In this document: positions 1 to 8,140 of the stretch, piece after piece | How the letters are laid out: each line of letters opens with the position of its first letter | Numbering within the stretch: the first letter of the stretch is position 1 | Notes under the pieces: model-generated | Database searches by the model: none | Seen by the model: only the letters and a program-made list of their open reading frames with translations | What the model was told of the DNA's origin: nothing | Program-made: the position numbers and the translations under genes | Assembly (NCBI RefSeq): GCF_014836985.1 | Contig: NZ_JACSPU010000006.1 | Location: 123,161 to 187,160 of the forward strand | DNA from: Planococcus wigleyi | Lineage (GTDB): Bacteria; Bacillota; Bacilli; Bacillales_A; Planococcaceae | Reading direction: 5' to 3' | DNA length: 64,000 nt

Positions 1-45
1 TGTTCTAAACACCAACAGTACTATAACAAAAAGGAGATGGAAGTT

Positions 46-171
46 ATGATTGAAAACGTAGTCGAATTTTTCAAGAACTTGCCCCCGAAACAATGCGCAT
101 CTTGTGGAGAAAAAATGGAAGAGCAGCATGAATGTTATGGTACTCAATGTGATTCCTGCAACAACTTATAA
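46..171 (+). CDS. yhfH: YhfH-family mini zinc-ribbon protein
   Basis: This 41-codon gene starts at ATG 46, seven to nine bases after a strong AAGGAG site at 31-36. The product carries a CxxC pair (CASC, residues 17-20), a single Cys at residue 30 and a second CxxC (CDSC, residues 35-38), so it looks like a one-domain zinc ribbon. Size, the N-terminal ENVVEFFKNLP-type segment and the cysteine layout match the YhfH family of Bacillales, whose function is unknown. An intrinsic terminator follows directly, so it is the last gene of its transcript. Zinc binding is inferred from the cysteines only. Confidence 0.8.
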   Translation: MIENVVEFFKNLPPKQCASCGEKMEEQHECYGTQCDSCNNL

Positions 172-195
172 GATTCAGCAAACATACTTATAAAA

Positions 196-230
196 AACGA
201 AGCAGCGCTTACTGGCGCTGTTTCTTTTTG
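196..230 (+). terminator. Intrinsic terminator after yhfH
   Basis: A GCAGCGC/GCGCTGT stem with a 6-base loop is followed by TTTCTTTTT. It lies 25 bases after the yhfH stop codon. Confidence 0.7.
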
Positions 231-530
231 TATTGAATCCAAATGGTGAAAAACTGCTTCTATCTGGGTAACTCTTCTTGCTATCATAATATTTGGGGCA
301 GCTGCCTGAACATGATATCTTTCTATCTGAACTAATCGCTCCTTTACCTGCACTATCCATATCCTTACCTGCATTTCATCTGTTTCACAAAAGATCAAGC
401 TCGGACTGGAAGCTGTTCGCCGTGCGAACAGCCTGAATAGGCAGCGACACTTCCTGTTACAGTTTGGCTCACATACCAGGATCGATTATTCACCCATTGA
501 GCATTCTAGTTTGCATGACTTTTCGCGAAA

Positions 531-666
531 TTCGTGTAGGAACGCAGAAACTTCATGTAGAGAAGCAGCTAATTCATGTAGAAGCGCCACATCTCCCGGT
601 AGAAACCTGCATAGTTCATGTAGAAACACCAAATTATCCTGTAGAACCACAAAACCACATGTAACC
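531..666. repeat. Six-copy 21-bp tandem repeat (TTCATGTAGAA core)
   Basis: Six consecutive 21-base units begin at 531, 552, 573, 594, 615 and 636, with a partial seventh at 657. Their conserved left half is close to TTCATGTAGAA and the right halves vary. Because 21 is a multiple of three, several frames on both strands stay open and read as 7-residue repeats. No frame has a good ribosome binding site. It is more likely a non-coding repeat than a gene, although a short repetitive protein cannot be fully excluded. Confidence 0.8.
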
Positions 667-836
667 TCACCCAGTCGAAGCGAAGGCGCGTGCATTACCG
701 CTGCCGAGCGTTTCCAAAACTCCACATTACCTAACTACTCCATGCAAATATGGCTCACTATTTATCTCCCACACTCCGGGCTGAGCCGCGTCCAGGAGGG
801 GACGGAGCTATAGGACTGGCAAGAGAAGCGATGCCC

Positions 837-902
837 GGCTTATGGCGGGAGTCCTCTCCAGAGCGGTCGAAGCTGCTTTTAGAACTTCACTAAAACTATT
901 AC
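837..902. repeat. Diverged 66-bp direct repeat, copy 1
   Basis: This segment (GGCTTATGGCGGGAGTCC, then GAGCGGTCGAAGC, then TAGAACTTCACTAAAA) recurs with substitutions 80 bases downstream at 917-983. It lies just beyond the terminator of the heme operon. It may be an ancient tandem duplication of a dispersed intergenic element. Confidence 0.6.
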
Positions 903-916
903 CTCTCTAGGTTTCC

Positions 917-983
917 TGGCTTATTGTGGGAACCCACTCCAAAGCGGCCGAAGCGACTTATAGAACCTTACTAAAATCTATCA
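917..983. repeat. Diverged 66-bp direct repeat, copy 2
   Basis: This is the second copy of the 837-902 element. It shares GGCTTAT, a CTCCA(A/G)AGCGG(C/T)CGAAGC block and TAGAACCTTACTAAAA. The two copies match at roughly three quarters of positions by eye. Confidence 0.6.
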
Positions 984-1008
984 ATATTACTCTTTCTCTT
1001 TTCCACAT

Positions 1009-1040
1009 AAAAAAGGCACCGCCTAAGCGGTGCTTTTTCA
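1009..1040 (-). terminator. Terminator of the heme operon
   Basis: On the minus strand GCACCGC-TTA-GGCGGTGC forms a short stem followed by CTTTTTT. It ends the hemE-hemH-hemY-lipoprotein transcript. Confidence 0.85.
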
Positions 1041-1048
1041 ATAATGGA

Positions 1049-1519
1049 TCAATGCCCAGAGTGGCCGTCCATTTTGTCCATGCCTTGTGAATCGTCACTG
1101 TCATCCGGAACAATGGAATCCGGGTCTGGGTTGCCGACCGTGATTTCCTGTTTCGGCATAACGTGCATACCTCTTGCTGTTGTATGGGCCTGCATGTAAT
1201 ACAGACCTTCCTCTTCAAAGCTGGTTTCCGCTTCGTAGATGCCATCTTTCGTATGTTCAGCAGTAATCATCTCGCTGTTGTTGCGGTCGCCCGACTCCCA
1301 TACTTCATAGACAACTTCACTTGCATCTTCCACAGCTTCGTCTCCTTGGCTCAACGCCACTGACAGCAGAACTTCCTCAGCCGGATCGGCTTGCGGTTCG
1401 GTATTGAACTCCACCATCACTTCTTCAATCATCTCACCAGTGCCTGCAGAATCCGCTTCTTCCGATCCGCAGCCAGCCAACAATAAAAATGGCAATCCAA
1501 GCCACATCATTTTTTTCAT
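1049..1519 (-). CDS. YtkA/FixH-like lipoprotein with His/Met-rich tail
   Basis: This 156-residue protein begins with a type II signal peptide: MKKMM, a hydrophobic run and the lipobox LLAGC, with lipidation expected at Cys17. The rest resembles the YtkA-like/FixH beta-sandwich domain (roughly residues 30-125), a family of extracytoplasmic lipoproteins in Bacillales. The tail is acidic and ends in MDKMDGHSGH, rich in Met and His, which could bind copper or another metal; that is inference. Its ATG overlaps the hemY stop by 4 bases (ATGA), so it is translationally coupled to heme synthesis, which suggests a role linked to heme or cytochrome assembly. Confidence 0.75.
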   Translation of the reverse strand: MKKMMWLGLPFLLLAGCGSEEADSAGTGEMIEEVMVEFNTEPQADPAEEVLLSVALSQGDEAVEDASEVVYEVWESGDRNNSEMITAEHTKDGIYEAETSFEEEGLYYMQAHTTARGMHVMPKQEITVGNPDPDSIVPDDSDDSQGMDKMDGHSGH

Positions 1520-2955
1520 TTTGCAGTTCCCTCCATGCTGAGTGACTCAGCAACAAATCGTTCAAGCGATAGTTCGGCAGCCGCTTTTCCTTGATCAACA
1601 CAAGCAGGCAATCCAAATCCTTCAAAAGAACCTCCTGCAATCTGCACCATCGGCAAAGCGTCCTGCACTTCCTTTTTCGCTGCCGCAATCCGTTCTCCAT
1701 GACCTACCAGATATTGCGGCATCGCTTCTTTCCAACGCGAGACGATGGTAAATTCAGGCTCTTCCCGTATATCCATCAATTTGTGCAGGTCTTCCAATAC
1801 GGCTTTAACAATCTCTCCATCAGACAACTCAACGACCGCCTCGTCCCCGACACGCCCGATAAATGACCGGTAAAGAGCTTTGCCCGGCGGAATCAACGTC
1901 GGCCATTTCAGGTGTGCAGCCGAACAGGCTGTTATGGTGAAATCGCTGTTTCGTGCAACCACAAATCCCGTACAATCCTTAGGGTTTTTTACTGCCCCTT
2001 CGGGAAATGCAATCGATACTGTCGCAATGGATGTGGAGGGCATGTCTTTCAAGCCTTTCAGCAAACCCAAAGGTTCAAAAATCGGCATCAACTTGGCATG
2101 CGGCAAAGCGAAAATGACACTATCTGCAATCATCGATGCTTCATTGTTCAAACGCAATTCCACTTGTTTGCCTTTTTGCACCAGCTTTTCAACTTTGATA
2201 CCTTTTAAAATGGTGCATGTATGCAGCTCTTTTTCCATGGTTTGCACAAGTGTTTCAATGCCGTTGGAAAAAGTTTGAAAGATGCCTGTTTTTTCGGTAT
2301 CAAATGCGCGGTAATTGGCTACTTGATTTTTCTTCAAGCCACGAATCAAGCTTCGTTGCTGTTCTCCTGCTTCCAGCAATTCAGGAAAAGTCGACTTTAT
2401 GCTCAAACGGTCGATATCTCCGGCAAATACACCTGAAAACAACGGTTCAATCAAGTTTTCGACCAACTCATTGCCAAATCTCCGTCTCAAGAAAGGTCCA
2501 AGCGGCTGGTCTTCAGCAGAAGTTGTTGTGGGCAGGAAGAAATCTCCCATAGCCCGAGCTTTGCCGGACCAGGAACTGATGCCTGAAGCAAGAAATGACC
2601 CAAAATTCGTCGGGACCCCCATAACAGACCCTGCCGGTATCGAATAAAGTTCATTTTCGACCGCCACTTTAGTGGTGCCAGGAGCACTTTGGATCAATTG
2701 GTCTTCAATGCCCAACTCTTTCGCTAATTGCTGGATACTGTTTTTTCGTGAGACAAACGAATCCGGACCACGCTCAATTACAAAACCGTCTTTTTGAAGG
2801 GTTTGGATTTTTCCACCAAGGCGATGGGCTGCTTCAATCACTGTAATATCAATCGCCAAACCTTGTTCTATCGCCAGTTTTTGTAAGTAATATGCCGATG
2901 ACAGACCTGTGATGCCCCCGCCCACGACGATTACTTTATGCGTTTGTTCGGCCAC
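1516..2955 (-). CDS. hemY: Coproporphyrinogen III oxidase (protoporphyrinogen oxidase family)
   Basis: HemY (CgoX) is an FAD-dependent oxidase. In Firmicutes it converts coproporphyrinogen III to coproporphyrin III in the coproporphyrin-dependent heme pathway. The 479-residue length is normal for the family. The FAD dinucleotide-binding motif VVGGGITGLSSAY lies at residues 10-22, followed by an acidic end of strand 2 (VIEAAHRLGGK). The C-terminal GGSFEGFGLPACVDQG segment is the second conserved FAD-contact region. It is third in hemE-hemH-hemY, the same order as in B. subtilis, with 24 bases separating it from hemH. Confidence 0.95.
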   Translation of the reverse strand: MAEQTHKVIVVGGGITGLSSAYYLQKLAIEQGLAIDITVIEAAHRLGGKIQTLQKDGFVIERGPDSFVSRKNSIQQLAKELGIEDQLIQSAPGTTKVAVENELYSIPAGSVMGVPTNFGSFLASGISSWSGKARAMGDFFLPTTTSAEDQPLGPFLRRRFGNELVENLIEPLFSGVFAGDIDRLSIKSTFPELLEAGEQQRSLIRGLKKNQVANYRAFDTEKTGIFQTFSNGIETLVQTMEKELHTCTILKGIKVEKLVQKGKQVELRLNNEASMIADSVIFALPHAKLMPIFEPLGLLKGLKDMPSTSIATVSIAFPEGAVKNPKDCTGFVVARNSDFTITACSAAHLKWPTLIPPGKALYRSFIGRVGDEAVVELSDGEIVKAVLEDLHKLMDIREEPEFTIVSRWKEAMPQYLVGHGERIAAAKKEVQDALPMVQIAGGSFEGFGLPACVDQGKAAAELSLERFVAESLSMEGTAK

Positions 2956-2979
2956 GTTTAATCCTCACTTTCAATTGCT

Positions 2980-3912
2980 TTATTTTTCCGCCAGTTTTCT
3001 CAATACAACGTCAGTCAATCCATCAATGAATAATGGCTGAACGTTTGGCATTTCTGGACGGCGGTAGGTTGCACCAATATCGTCGCAAACAACTTTACAT
3101 TCATAATCGTTATCGAAAAGAACTTCCAAGTGGTCGGCTACAAAGCCAACCGGTGTGTAAACGAAAGATGTGTATCCTTTTTGTTCAAACAAATCGCGCG
3201 TCAAATCCTGAACGTCCGGTCCAATCCAAGGTTCTCCTGTTTGTCCGGCACTCTGCCAACCGATTTCAACGTTTTCAACACCCGTAGCTTGTTGGATCAT
3301 CTCAGCTGTTTCTTTTAATTGGTCGGGGTAAGGATCTCCGCTTGCGATGATCTTCTCAGGCAATGAATGCGCCGAAACAATCAGGCAAGATTTCGCACGT
3401 TCTTCTTCTGACATTTCAGCAAATGCAGCACTGACTTTTTCGCTCCAGTATTGGATGAACTTCGGTTCTTTGTACCAGCTTTCAACTGAAGTCAATGAAA
3501 TGCCCGCTTTTTCAGCAGCTTCTGCTGCACGGCCATTGTATGATTTAACCGAGAAAGTAGAGAAATGAGGAGCCAAAACGATTGAAACGGCTTCTGTGAT
3601 GCCATCTTTTCTCATCTCTTCCACACCGTCTTCAACAAACGGCTCGATGTGTTTAAGGCCAAGATATACTTTAAAGTCAATTTCGTCCTGTACTTCATTT
3701 AAACGGTCGCACAAGCCTTGTGCTTGATCTTTGGTGATTTTTGCAAGCGGTGAAAGTCCGCCAATCGCTTTGTAGCGGCTGCGCAAATCTTCTAAGCTTT
3801 CTTCGCTTGGCTTACGGCCGCGTCGGATATGTGTGTAGTAACGTTCAATATCTTCTTCTGAATAAGGCGTTCCATACGCCATCACTAATAATCCCATTGT
3901 CTTCTTCAACAT
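2980..3912 (-). CDS. hemH: Coproporphyrin III ferrochelatase
   Basis: HemH (CpfC) inserts ferrous iron into coproporphyrin III to give coproheme. The 310-residue product is the same length as B. subtilis HemH and shares its hallmark segments, including [20 protein letters not shown] near the N-terminus, LAPHFSTFS, the catalytic His182 in SAHSLPEK and the metal-side Glu in [11 protein letters not shown] chose ATG 3912, behind CGAGGTG; an in-frame GTG at 3918 lies inside that ribosome binding site. It sits between hemE and hemY in the operon. Confidence 0.96.
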   Translation of the reverse strand: MLKKTMGLLVMAYGTPYSEEDIERYYTHIRRGRKPSEESLEDLRSRYKAIGGLSPLAKITKDQAQGLCDRLNEVQDEIDFKVYLGLKHIEPFVEDGVEEMRKDGITEAVSIVLAPHFSTFSVKSYNGRAAEAAEKAGISLTSVESWYKEPKFIQYWSEKVSAAFAEMSEEERAKSCLIVSAHSLPEKIIASGDPYPDQLKETAEMIQQATGVENVEIGWQSAGQTGEPWIGPDVQDLTRDLFEQKGYTSFVYTPVGFVADHLEVLFDNDYECKVVCDDIGATYRRPEMPNVQPLFIDGLTDVVLRKLAEK

Positions 3913-3936
3913 AATCACCTCGAAATGAATTTTATT

Positions 3937-4983
3937 CTATTTTAAATTACTTTTATAAGCCGCACTGTATTCATGGACAAATGCTGTCAGACGTTTCAAT
4001 GTATCCGGGTTAACTTCCGGGAATACGCCGTGGCCAAGGTTAAAGATATAGCCATCGTTCTGTAAGCCCATATCCAAAATCTTTTTCGCCCGTTCTTCAA
4101 TTACCGGCCAGTCTGCCAGTAAGTAAGACGGATCGAAGTTGCCTTGAAGAGCTTTGGTCAAGCCCATAGAACGCGCTTCGGAAATCGGCAGGCGCCAATC
4201 CAAGCCGACTACGTCTACTGGAAGCTCATGCCACTCTTTTGCCAAATGGCTTGCACCGACACCAAAGATCGTCAACGGCACGCCTTCAGTACGCAACTCA
4301 GCAAAAATACGGTCCATGACCGGTTTAATGAAGATGCGGTAATCTTCAACGTTTAACGCACCGACCCACGAATCGAAAATTTGAATCGCTTTGGCACCCG
4401 CTTTGACTTGTGCTTTTACATAAGGGATAATGGTATCTGCCAATTTATCCATCAAAGCAAACCACATCGCTGGTTCTGAAACCATCATCGCTTTAGTTTT
4501 ATTGTAACTCTTCGAAGGTCCGCCTTCGATCATGTAGCTGGCTAATGTGAATGGTGCGCCTGAAAAACCGATCAACGGCACATTCAATTGATCTTTCGTC
4601 AGCATGCGGATCGTCTCCAGTACAAAATCAACATCTTGCTCAGGATTGATTTCGCCTAGACGTTCGATATCCGCCATACTGCGGATCGGGTTGTCGATAA
4701 CGGGACCGATGCCTGATTTAATTTTTACATCCACTCCGATTGCAGGCAATGGCGTAACAATGTCTTTATACAGGATCGCTGCGTCGTTATTATACTGATC
4801 TACAGGAAGTTTAGTCACGTATGCACATAGTTCCGGCTGATGCGTGATTTCCTCTAATGAGTATTTCTCCTTGATTTTGCGGTATTCCGGCTGAGAACGT
4901 CCAGCCTGTCTCATATACCAAACTGGTGTATGTTCTGTTTTCTCTCCTCGTGCTGCGCGGAGGTATGTGTCGTTAAATGTCAT
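3937..4983 (-). CDS. hemE: Uroporphyrinogen III decarboxylase
   Basis: HemE removes four carboxyl groups from uroporphyrinogen III to give coproporphyrinogen III. The 348-residue length is typical. The signature [14 protein letters not shown] lies at residues 22-35, and the conserved [16 protein letters not shown] segment is near residue 140. It is the first gene of the heme operon, 24 bases before hemH. A plausible SigA promoter and a perfect 17-bp palindrome lie upstream and suggest operator control. Confidence 0.97.
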   Translation of the reverse strand: MTFNDTYLRAARGEKTEHTPVWYMRQAGRSQPEYRKIKEKYSLEEITHQPELCAYVTKLPVDQYNNDAAILYKDIVTPLPAIGVDVKIKSGIGPVIDNPIRSMADIERLGEINPEQDVDFVLETIRMLTKDQLNVPLIGFSGAPFTLASYMIEGGPSKSYNKTKAMMVSEPAMWFALMDKLADTIIPYVKAQVKAGAKAIQIFDSWVGALNVEDYRIFIKPVMDRIFAELRTEGVPLTIFGVGASHLAKEWHELPVDVVGLDWRLPISEARSMGLTKALQGNFDPSYLLADWPVIEERAKKILDMGLQNDGYIFNLGHGVFPEVNPDTLKRLTAFVHEYSAAYKSNLK

Positions 4984-5033
4984 GAATTTTTCATCCCTTC
5001 AATCTTCTGCTTTTCTGTTCGTCTACCCATATC

Positions 5034-5090
5034 CGTCTATACTATAGACGTTCCGCCCTTTATTGTATAGATTGCCGGCGCATTTGTCAT
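5034..5090 (-). promoter_or_regulatory. hemE promoter with a 17-bp palindromic operator candidate
   Basis: On the minus strand ATGACA (5090-5085), a 17-base spacer and TACAAT (5067-5062) form a good SigA promoter for the heme operon. A perfect inverted repeat, CGTCTATA-G-TATAGACG at 5050-5034, falls just after the expected transcription start, a classical place for a repressor. Which regulator binds is unknown; it does not match a Fur or PerR box. Confidence 0.6.
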
Positions 5091-5193
5091 AAATTAGACG
5101 CTTCTCTTTTCACTTGTTCGTCAAACCTGTTTCATCTAGTTTTCTTAAGGGAAGAATATAAAGAATGTATTATTTATTTCAGGAGGGATTTCA

Positions 5194-5706
5194 ATGAAGC
5201 TTTATATGACGACTGGAACATACGATTTCATGAAAAAAATGCGTGACAAGCACCCCGAAGAAACGATGGTCCTTATGCAAGGTGAAAATACAACCTTGAT
5301 GCTCCACGAAACAGAAGGAAAAACCATTTTCCAAACACCGCGCCGTTACGAAGTTGTGGACGGCACAGGAGAGTTTAAAGAAAAAGGATTTTTCGTCTTC
5401 AATAATGTGCCGGTATCCGATGAAGGCCGCCCTGTTTTTGAGCACCGGTTTAAAAATCGTGCTGGCGCCATCGAAAATGAGCCGGGATACATTGCCTTCC
5501 GTGTGTTGAGACCGCTTGATTCAGATACGTACATCGTTCTGACTGAATGGGAGTCACCTGCTTTTTATGAAAAATGGAAAGAATCTCAAGCATTTGCACA
5601 AGCTCATTCAGGACAACCCGAAAACAAGGCTGGAACTCAACGCCCCAATATTTTTTCAGGTGTATCATACATCAGTACGTACAAAGCAAAACCTGAAGAA
5701 GAATAA
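5194..5706 (+). CDS. hmoB: HmoB-type heme-degrading monooxygenase
   Basis: The 170-residue product matches HmoB (YhgC) of Bacillus, a two-part protein whose C-terminal half is an antibiotic-biosynthesis-monooxygenase (ABM) ferredoxin-like fold that cleaves heme and releases iron. Visible family features are the FVFNNVPVSDEGRPVFEHRF block near residue 70 and the ITEWES-like strand TEWESPAFYEKWKES near residue 124. The start at 5194 follows AGGAGG. The gene diverges from hemE, as in B. subtilis where yhgC lies near the hem operon, so heme making and heme breaking are side by side. Confidence 0.88.
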   Translation: MKLYMTTGTYDFMKKMRDKHPEETMVLMQGENTTLMLHETEGKTIFQTPRRYEVVDGTGEFKEKGFFVFNNVPVSDEGRPVFEHRFKNRAGAIENEPGYIAFRVLRPLDSDTYIVLTEWESPAFYEKWKESQAFAQAHSGQPENKAGTQRPNIFSGVSYISTYKAKPEEE

Positions 5707-5758
5707 ATACAGCCTTCATTAATCTGAATGGAAACATACCTGAAAAGGAGGAAATTAA

Positions 5759-6754
5759 TTGGTTTTTGTTATCTTTATTTTAGCAGCGGCACTTACCGTG
5801 TTCGCATCCATCAAGCTGTCCCAATACGCCGATGTCATCAGTTCTAAAACGGCGATGGGCGGTATGATGGTCGGTACCTTATTATTGGCGGGGGCTACTT
5901 CCCTGCCGGAAGTATCAACCAGTTTCTCAGCAGCAGCAATCGGGAATGCGGATATTGCAGTCGGCAACATGATCGGTTCAAACCTTTTTAATTTGTTCAT
6001 CCTTGCCGGATTCGACTTTCTTTTGAGAAGACGCCAGATCTTACACCGCGCCTCGCGTGATAACATCTACACGGCCCTTCTTGGGATTCTGTTGACGATT
6101 ATGGTCATTCTTTCACTTTGGCTGCGTCTGGATATACAAATTTTAGGCGTCGGCTTGGATGCTTTAATTATCGCTATTACGTATATTGCCGGGATGGTGG
6201 CCATCAACAAATTGCCTTCTTTGGATCCTGAAGCCGAAGCAATTGTTGAATCGGAAGAAGAGCCTGAAAATCCAAGTGCTTCGCTTTCATCAAAAGCGGC
6301 AATTGCCCGCTTTATCATTGCCGCTCTGGTCATTCTTGCTGCTGGTACCGCCTTATCTATAACCGGCGATCAGATTGCAATCATTACGGGAATCGGCTCC
6401 AGCTTTATCGGAAGTTTCCTGATTGCAGCAGCTACTTCATTGCCCGAAGCCATCTCTGTTTTTGTTGCCTTGCGCTTGAGTAATGTCAATATGGCTGTCG
6501 GAGCAATTCTTGGAAGCAACATCTTCAACATGATCATTTTGGCTTTGTCCGACCCTGTTTACACGGCGGGCCCTATCATGTTGGATGTTTCCGGTGCGAA
6601 CATGATCATCGCGGTCGGTGTTCTGATCATGTCTGTTTTGGCGCTATTTTCACTTTACCGGAAGAAAAGTGCTTCTACACTATCTTATGCACTTCCATCG
6701 GCAATTATCATCGTTATATACTTTGCAGCATCCTATTTAAACTTTACTTATTAA
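5759..6754 (+). CDS. Ca2+:cation antiporter (CaCA family) membrane protein
   Basis: This 331-residue integral membrane protein shows the duplicated alpha-repeats of sodium/calcium exchangers. The first is GTLLLAGATSLPEVSTSF then VGNMIGSNLFNLF (about residues 40-85); the second is GSFLIAAATSLPEAISVF then VGAILGSNIFNM (about residues 218-262). The two Glu residues in the SLPE motifs are the expected ion ligands. An acidic cytoplasmic loop (AEAIVESEEEPE) separates the halves. It uses a TTG start nine bases after AAAGGAGG. It lies 52 bases after hmoB with no terminator between them, so the two may be cotranscribed. The physiological cation is not known. Confidence 0.88.
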   Translation: MVFVIFILAAALTVFASIKLSQYADVISSKTAMGGMMVGTLLLAGATSLPEVSTSFSAAAIGNADIAVGNMIGSNLFNLFILAGFDFLLRRRQILHRASRDNIYTALLGILLTIMVILSLWLRLDIQILGVGLDALIIAITYIAGMVAINKLPSLDPEAEAIVESEEEPENPSASLSSKAAIARFIIAALVILAAGTALSITGDQIAIITGIGSSFIGSFLIAAATSLPEAISVFVALRLSNVNMAVGAILGSNIFNMIILALSDPVYTAGPIMLDVSGANMIIAVGVLIMSVLALFSLYRKKSASTLSYALPSAIIIVIYFAASYLNFTY

Positions 6755-6769
6755 TCAAATCGCCCCAAA

Positions 6770-6810
6770 GCGCAGCCATCTTCCAAGCGGGAGGTGGCTG
6801 CGTTTTTTTG
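6770..6810 (+). terminator. Terminator after the CaCA exchanger
   Basis: CGCAGCCATCTTCC and GGGAGGTGGCTGCG form a long stem followed by seven T residues. Confidence 0.88.
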
Positions 6811-6922
6811 TTTCCATGAATCTGTATCTTCGGCCTGTCCATTTTCACAGTTCTTTCGAACTCCTTTTTCATAATTGACAGATTTTTGTGATATGCTTTT
6901 ATAACAGAAAGGAGTTATGACA

Positions 6923-8092
6923 ATGAATGAAAAACTATACGCCGGCTTAGATGCCGCTTATCCAGAGATGGTGGAAATTCGCCGTCATTTGCATATGAAT
7001 CCTGAACCTTCTTTTCACGAAACCAAAACAGCCCAGTATATACGCCAGTATTACGAAAAATTAGGTGTGGAAGTCGAGCACGGTGTCGGTGGAAATGGCG
7101 TCGTCGCCAGAATTCAAGGCGCCAAACCTGGCAAAACCGTCGCCTTGCGTGCTGATTTCGATGCTTTGCCGATTCAGGACCAGAAAGAAAATGTGCCTTA
7201 TAAATCAACTGTTGAGGGCGTCATGCATGCCTGCGGACATGATGGCCACACAGCCACTCTGCTGGTGCTTGGAAAAACCTTGCACAATATGCGCAATGAA
7301 TTGGAAGGCACTTACGTATTGATTCACCAGCATGCCGAAGAGCTGGTTCCCGGTGGAGCTAAATCGATGATCGAAGCTGGTGTTTTAGAAGGAGTCGATG
7401 TGATTTTTGGCACTCATCTTTGGTCCACCACGCCATTTGGCAGAATCGACTTGCGTGTCGGCCCGATCATGGCCGCTGCAGACAGCTTCGAGCTGAAAGT
7501 TCAAGGACGCGGTGGCCATGGCGCCAGCCCCCACGAAACAATCGACGCAGTCGTCATCGGTTCACAAATCGTCTCTAACCTGCAGCCATTGGTGTCCAGA
7601 CGAGTGGATCCATTGGAATCAGCTGTGCTTTCCGTCGGCTCGTTCGTAGCACAGAATCCGTTCAATATCATCGCGGATCAAGCGGTCTTGTCCGGTACTG
7701 TCCGCTCATTCAAAGAAGATGTCCGAAGTCTGATGGAAACAGAAATGGAACGCGTCATCGAAGGCACCAGTATGGCTAACAACAGCCACTACGAATTCAA
7801 TTTCAAACGTGGCTACCCACCAGTCGTCAATCATGAAAAGGAAACGCATTATGTAAAAGGTGTCGCCGAAACCGTGCCTGGAGTTTCAGAAGTCTATGAT
7901 TGCCCACCTCAAATGGGCGGAGAGGATTTCGCTTATTATCTGGAGGAGATTCCTGGAACTTTCTTCTTTACAGGCGCTATGCCGGATGGCGATGTATACC
8001 CCCATCATCATCCGAAATTCGATTTCAAAGAAGAAGCCATGCTGCTGGCAGCTAAAACACTTGGTGCCGCGGCCCTTAATTTTCACAAATAA
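6923..8092 (+). CDS. yhaA: M20-family amidohydrolase (N-acyl-amino-acid type)
   Basis: This 389-residue cytosolic metallohydrolase belongs to the M20D group that removes acyl groups from N-acylated amino acids. Visible metal-site segments are HACGHDGHT near residue 100, the HQHAEE strand with the catalytic Glu pair near residue 135, and MGGEDFAYY near residue 330. A dimerisation lid insert (GRGGHGASPHE) is in the middle. I chose ATG 6923 because GGAG ends at 6914, eight bases earlier; ATG 6917 would be only two bases away. A TTGACA element with an 18-base spacer to TTATAA (6875-6904) is the likely promoter. The gene neighbours ecsAB, as yhaA does in B. subtilis. The natural substrate is not evident. 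Confidence 0.9.
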   Translation: MNEKLYAGLDAAYPEMVEIRRHLHMNPEPSFHETKTAQYIRQYYEKLGVEVEHGVGGNGVVARIQGAKPGKTVALRADFDALPIQDQKENVPYKSTVEGVMHACGHDGHTATLLVLGKTLHNMRNELEGTYVLIHQHAEELVPGGAKSMIEAGVLEGVDVIFGTHLWSTTPFGRIDLRVGPIMAAADSFELKVQGRGGHGASPHETIDAVVIGSQIVSNLQPLVSRRVDPLESAVLSVGSFVAQNPFNIIADQAVLSGTVRSFKEDVRSLMETEMERVIEGTSMANNSHYEFNFKRGYPPVVNHEKETHYVKGVAETVPGVSEVYDCPPQMGGEDFAYYLEEIPGTFFFTGAMPDGDVYPHHHPKFDFKEEAMLLAAKTLGAAALNFHK

Positions 8093-8140
8093 AAATCCAA
8101 ACCCGCCGGCTCATGTCAGCTGACGGGTTTGGATTTTTTA
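8091..8140. terminator. Bidirectional terminator between yhaA and ecsB
   Basis: AAAAATCCAAACCCG and CGGGTTTGGATTTTT form a long palindrome between convergent genes. It can serve both strands. Confidence 0.9.

Larger units (their letters stand above)
231..1008. other. Repeat-rich intergenic region without a convincing gene
   Basis: About 780 bases between yhfH and the heme operon carry no ORF with both a ribosome binding site and recognisable protein character. The stretch holds a 21-bp tandem repeat (531-656) and two diverged copies of a roughly 66-bp sequence (837-902 and 917-983), annotated separately. The remainder shows no promoter or RNA structure that I could support. Confidence 0.6.

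Noticed and set aside
531..666. CRISPR array
   Set aside because: The units are contiguous 21-mers without unique spacers, and no cas gene is present in the window.
464..813. Open frames on both strands over the 21-bp repeat (plus 464-664 and 511-813, minus 486-725)
   Set aside because: All are open because the repeat period is a multiple of three; none has a convincing ribosome binding site or non-repetitive protein character.
5129..5154. SigB promoter before hmoB (GTTTCA-14-GGGAAG)
   Set aside because: The -10 element lacks the T of GGGTA and the spacer is longer than in the two convincing examples; it is too weak to call.
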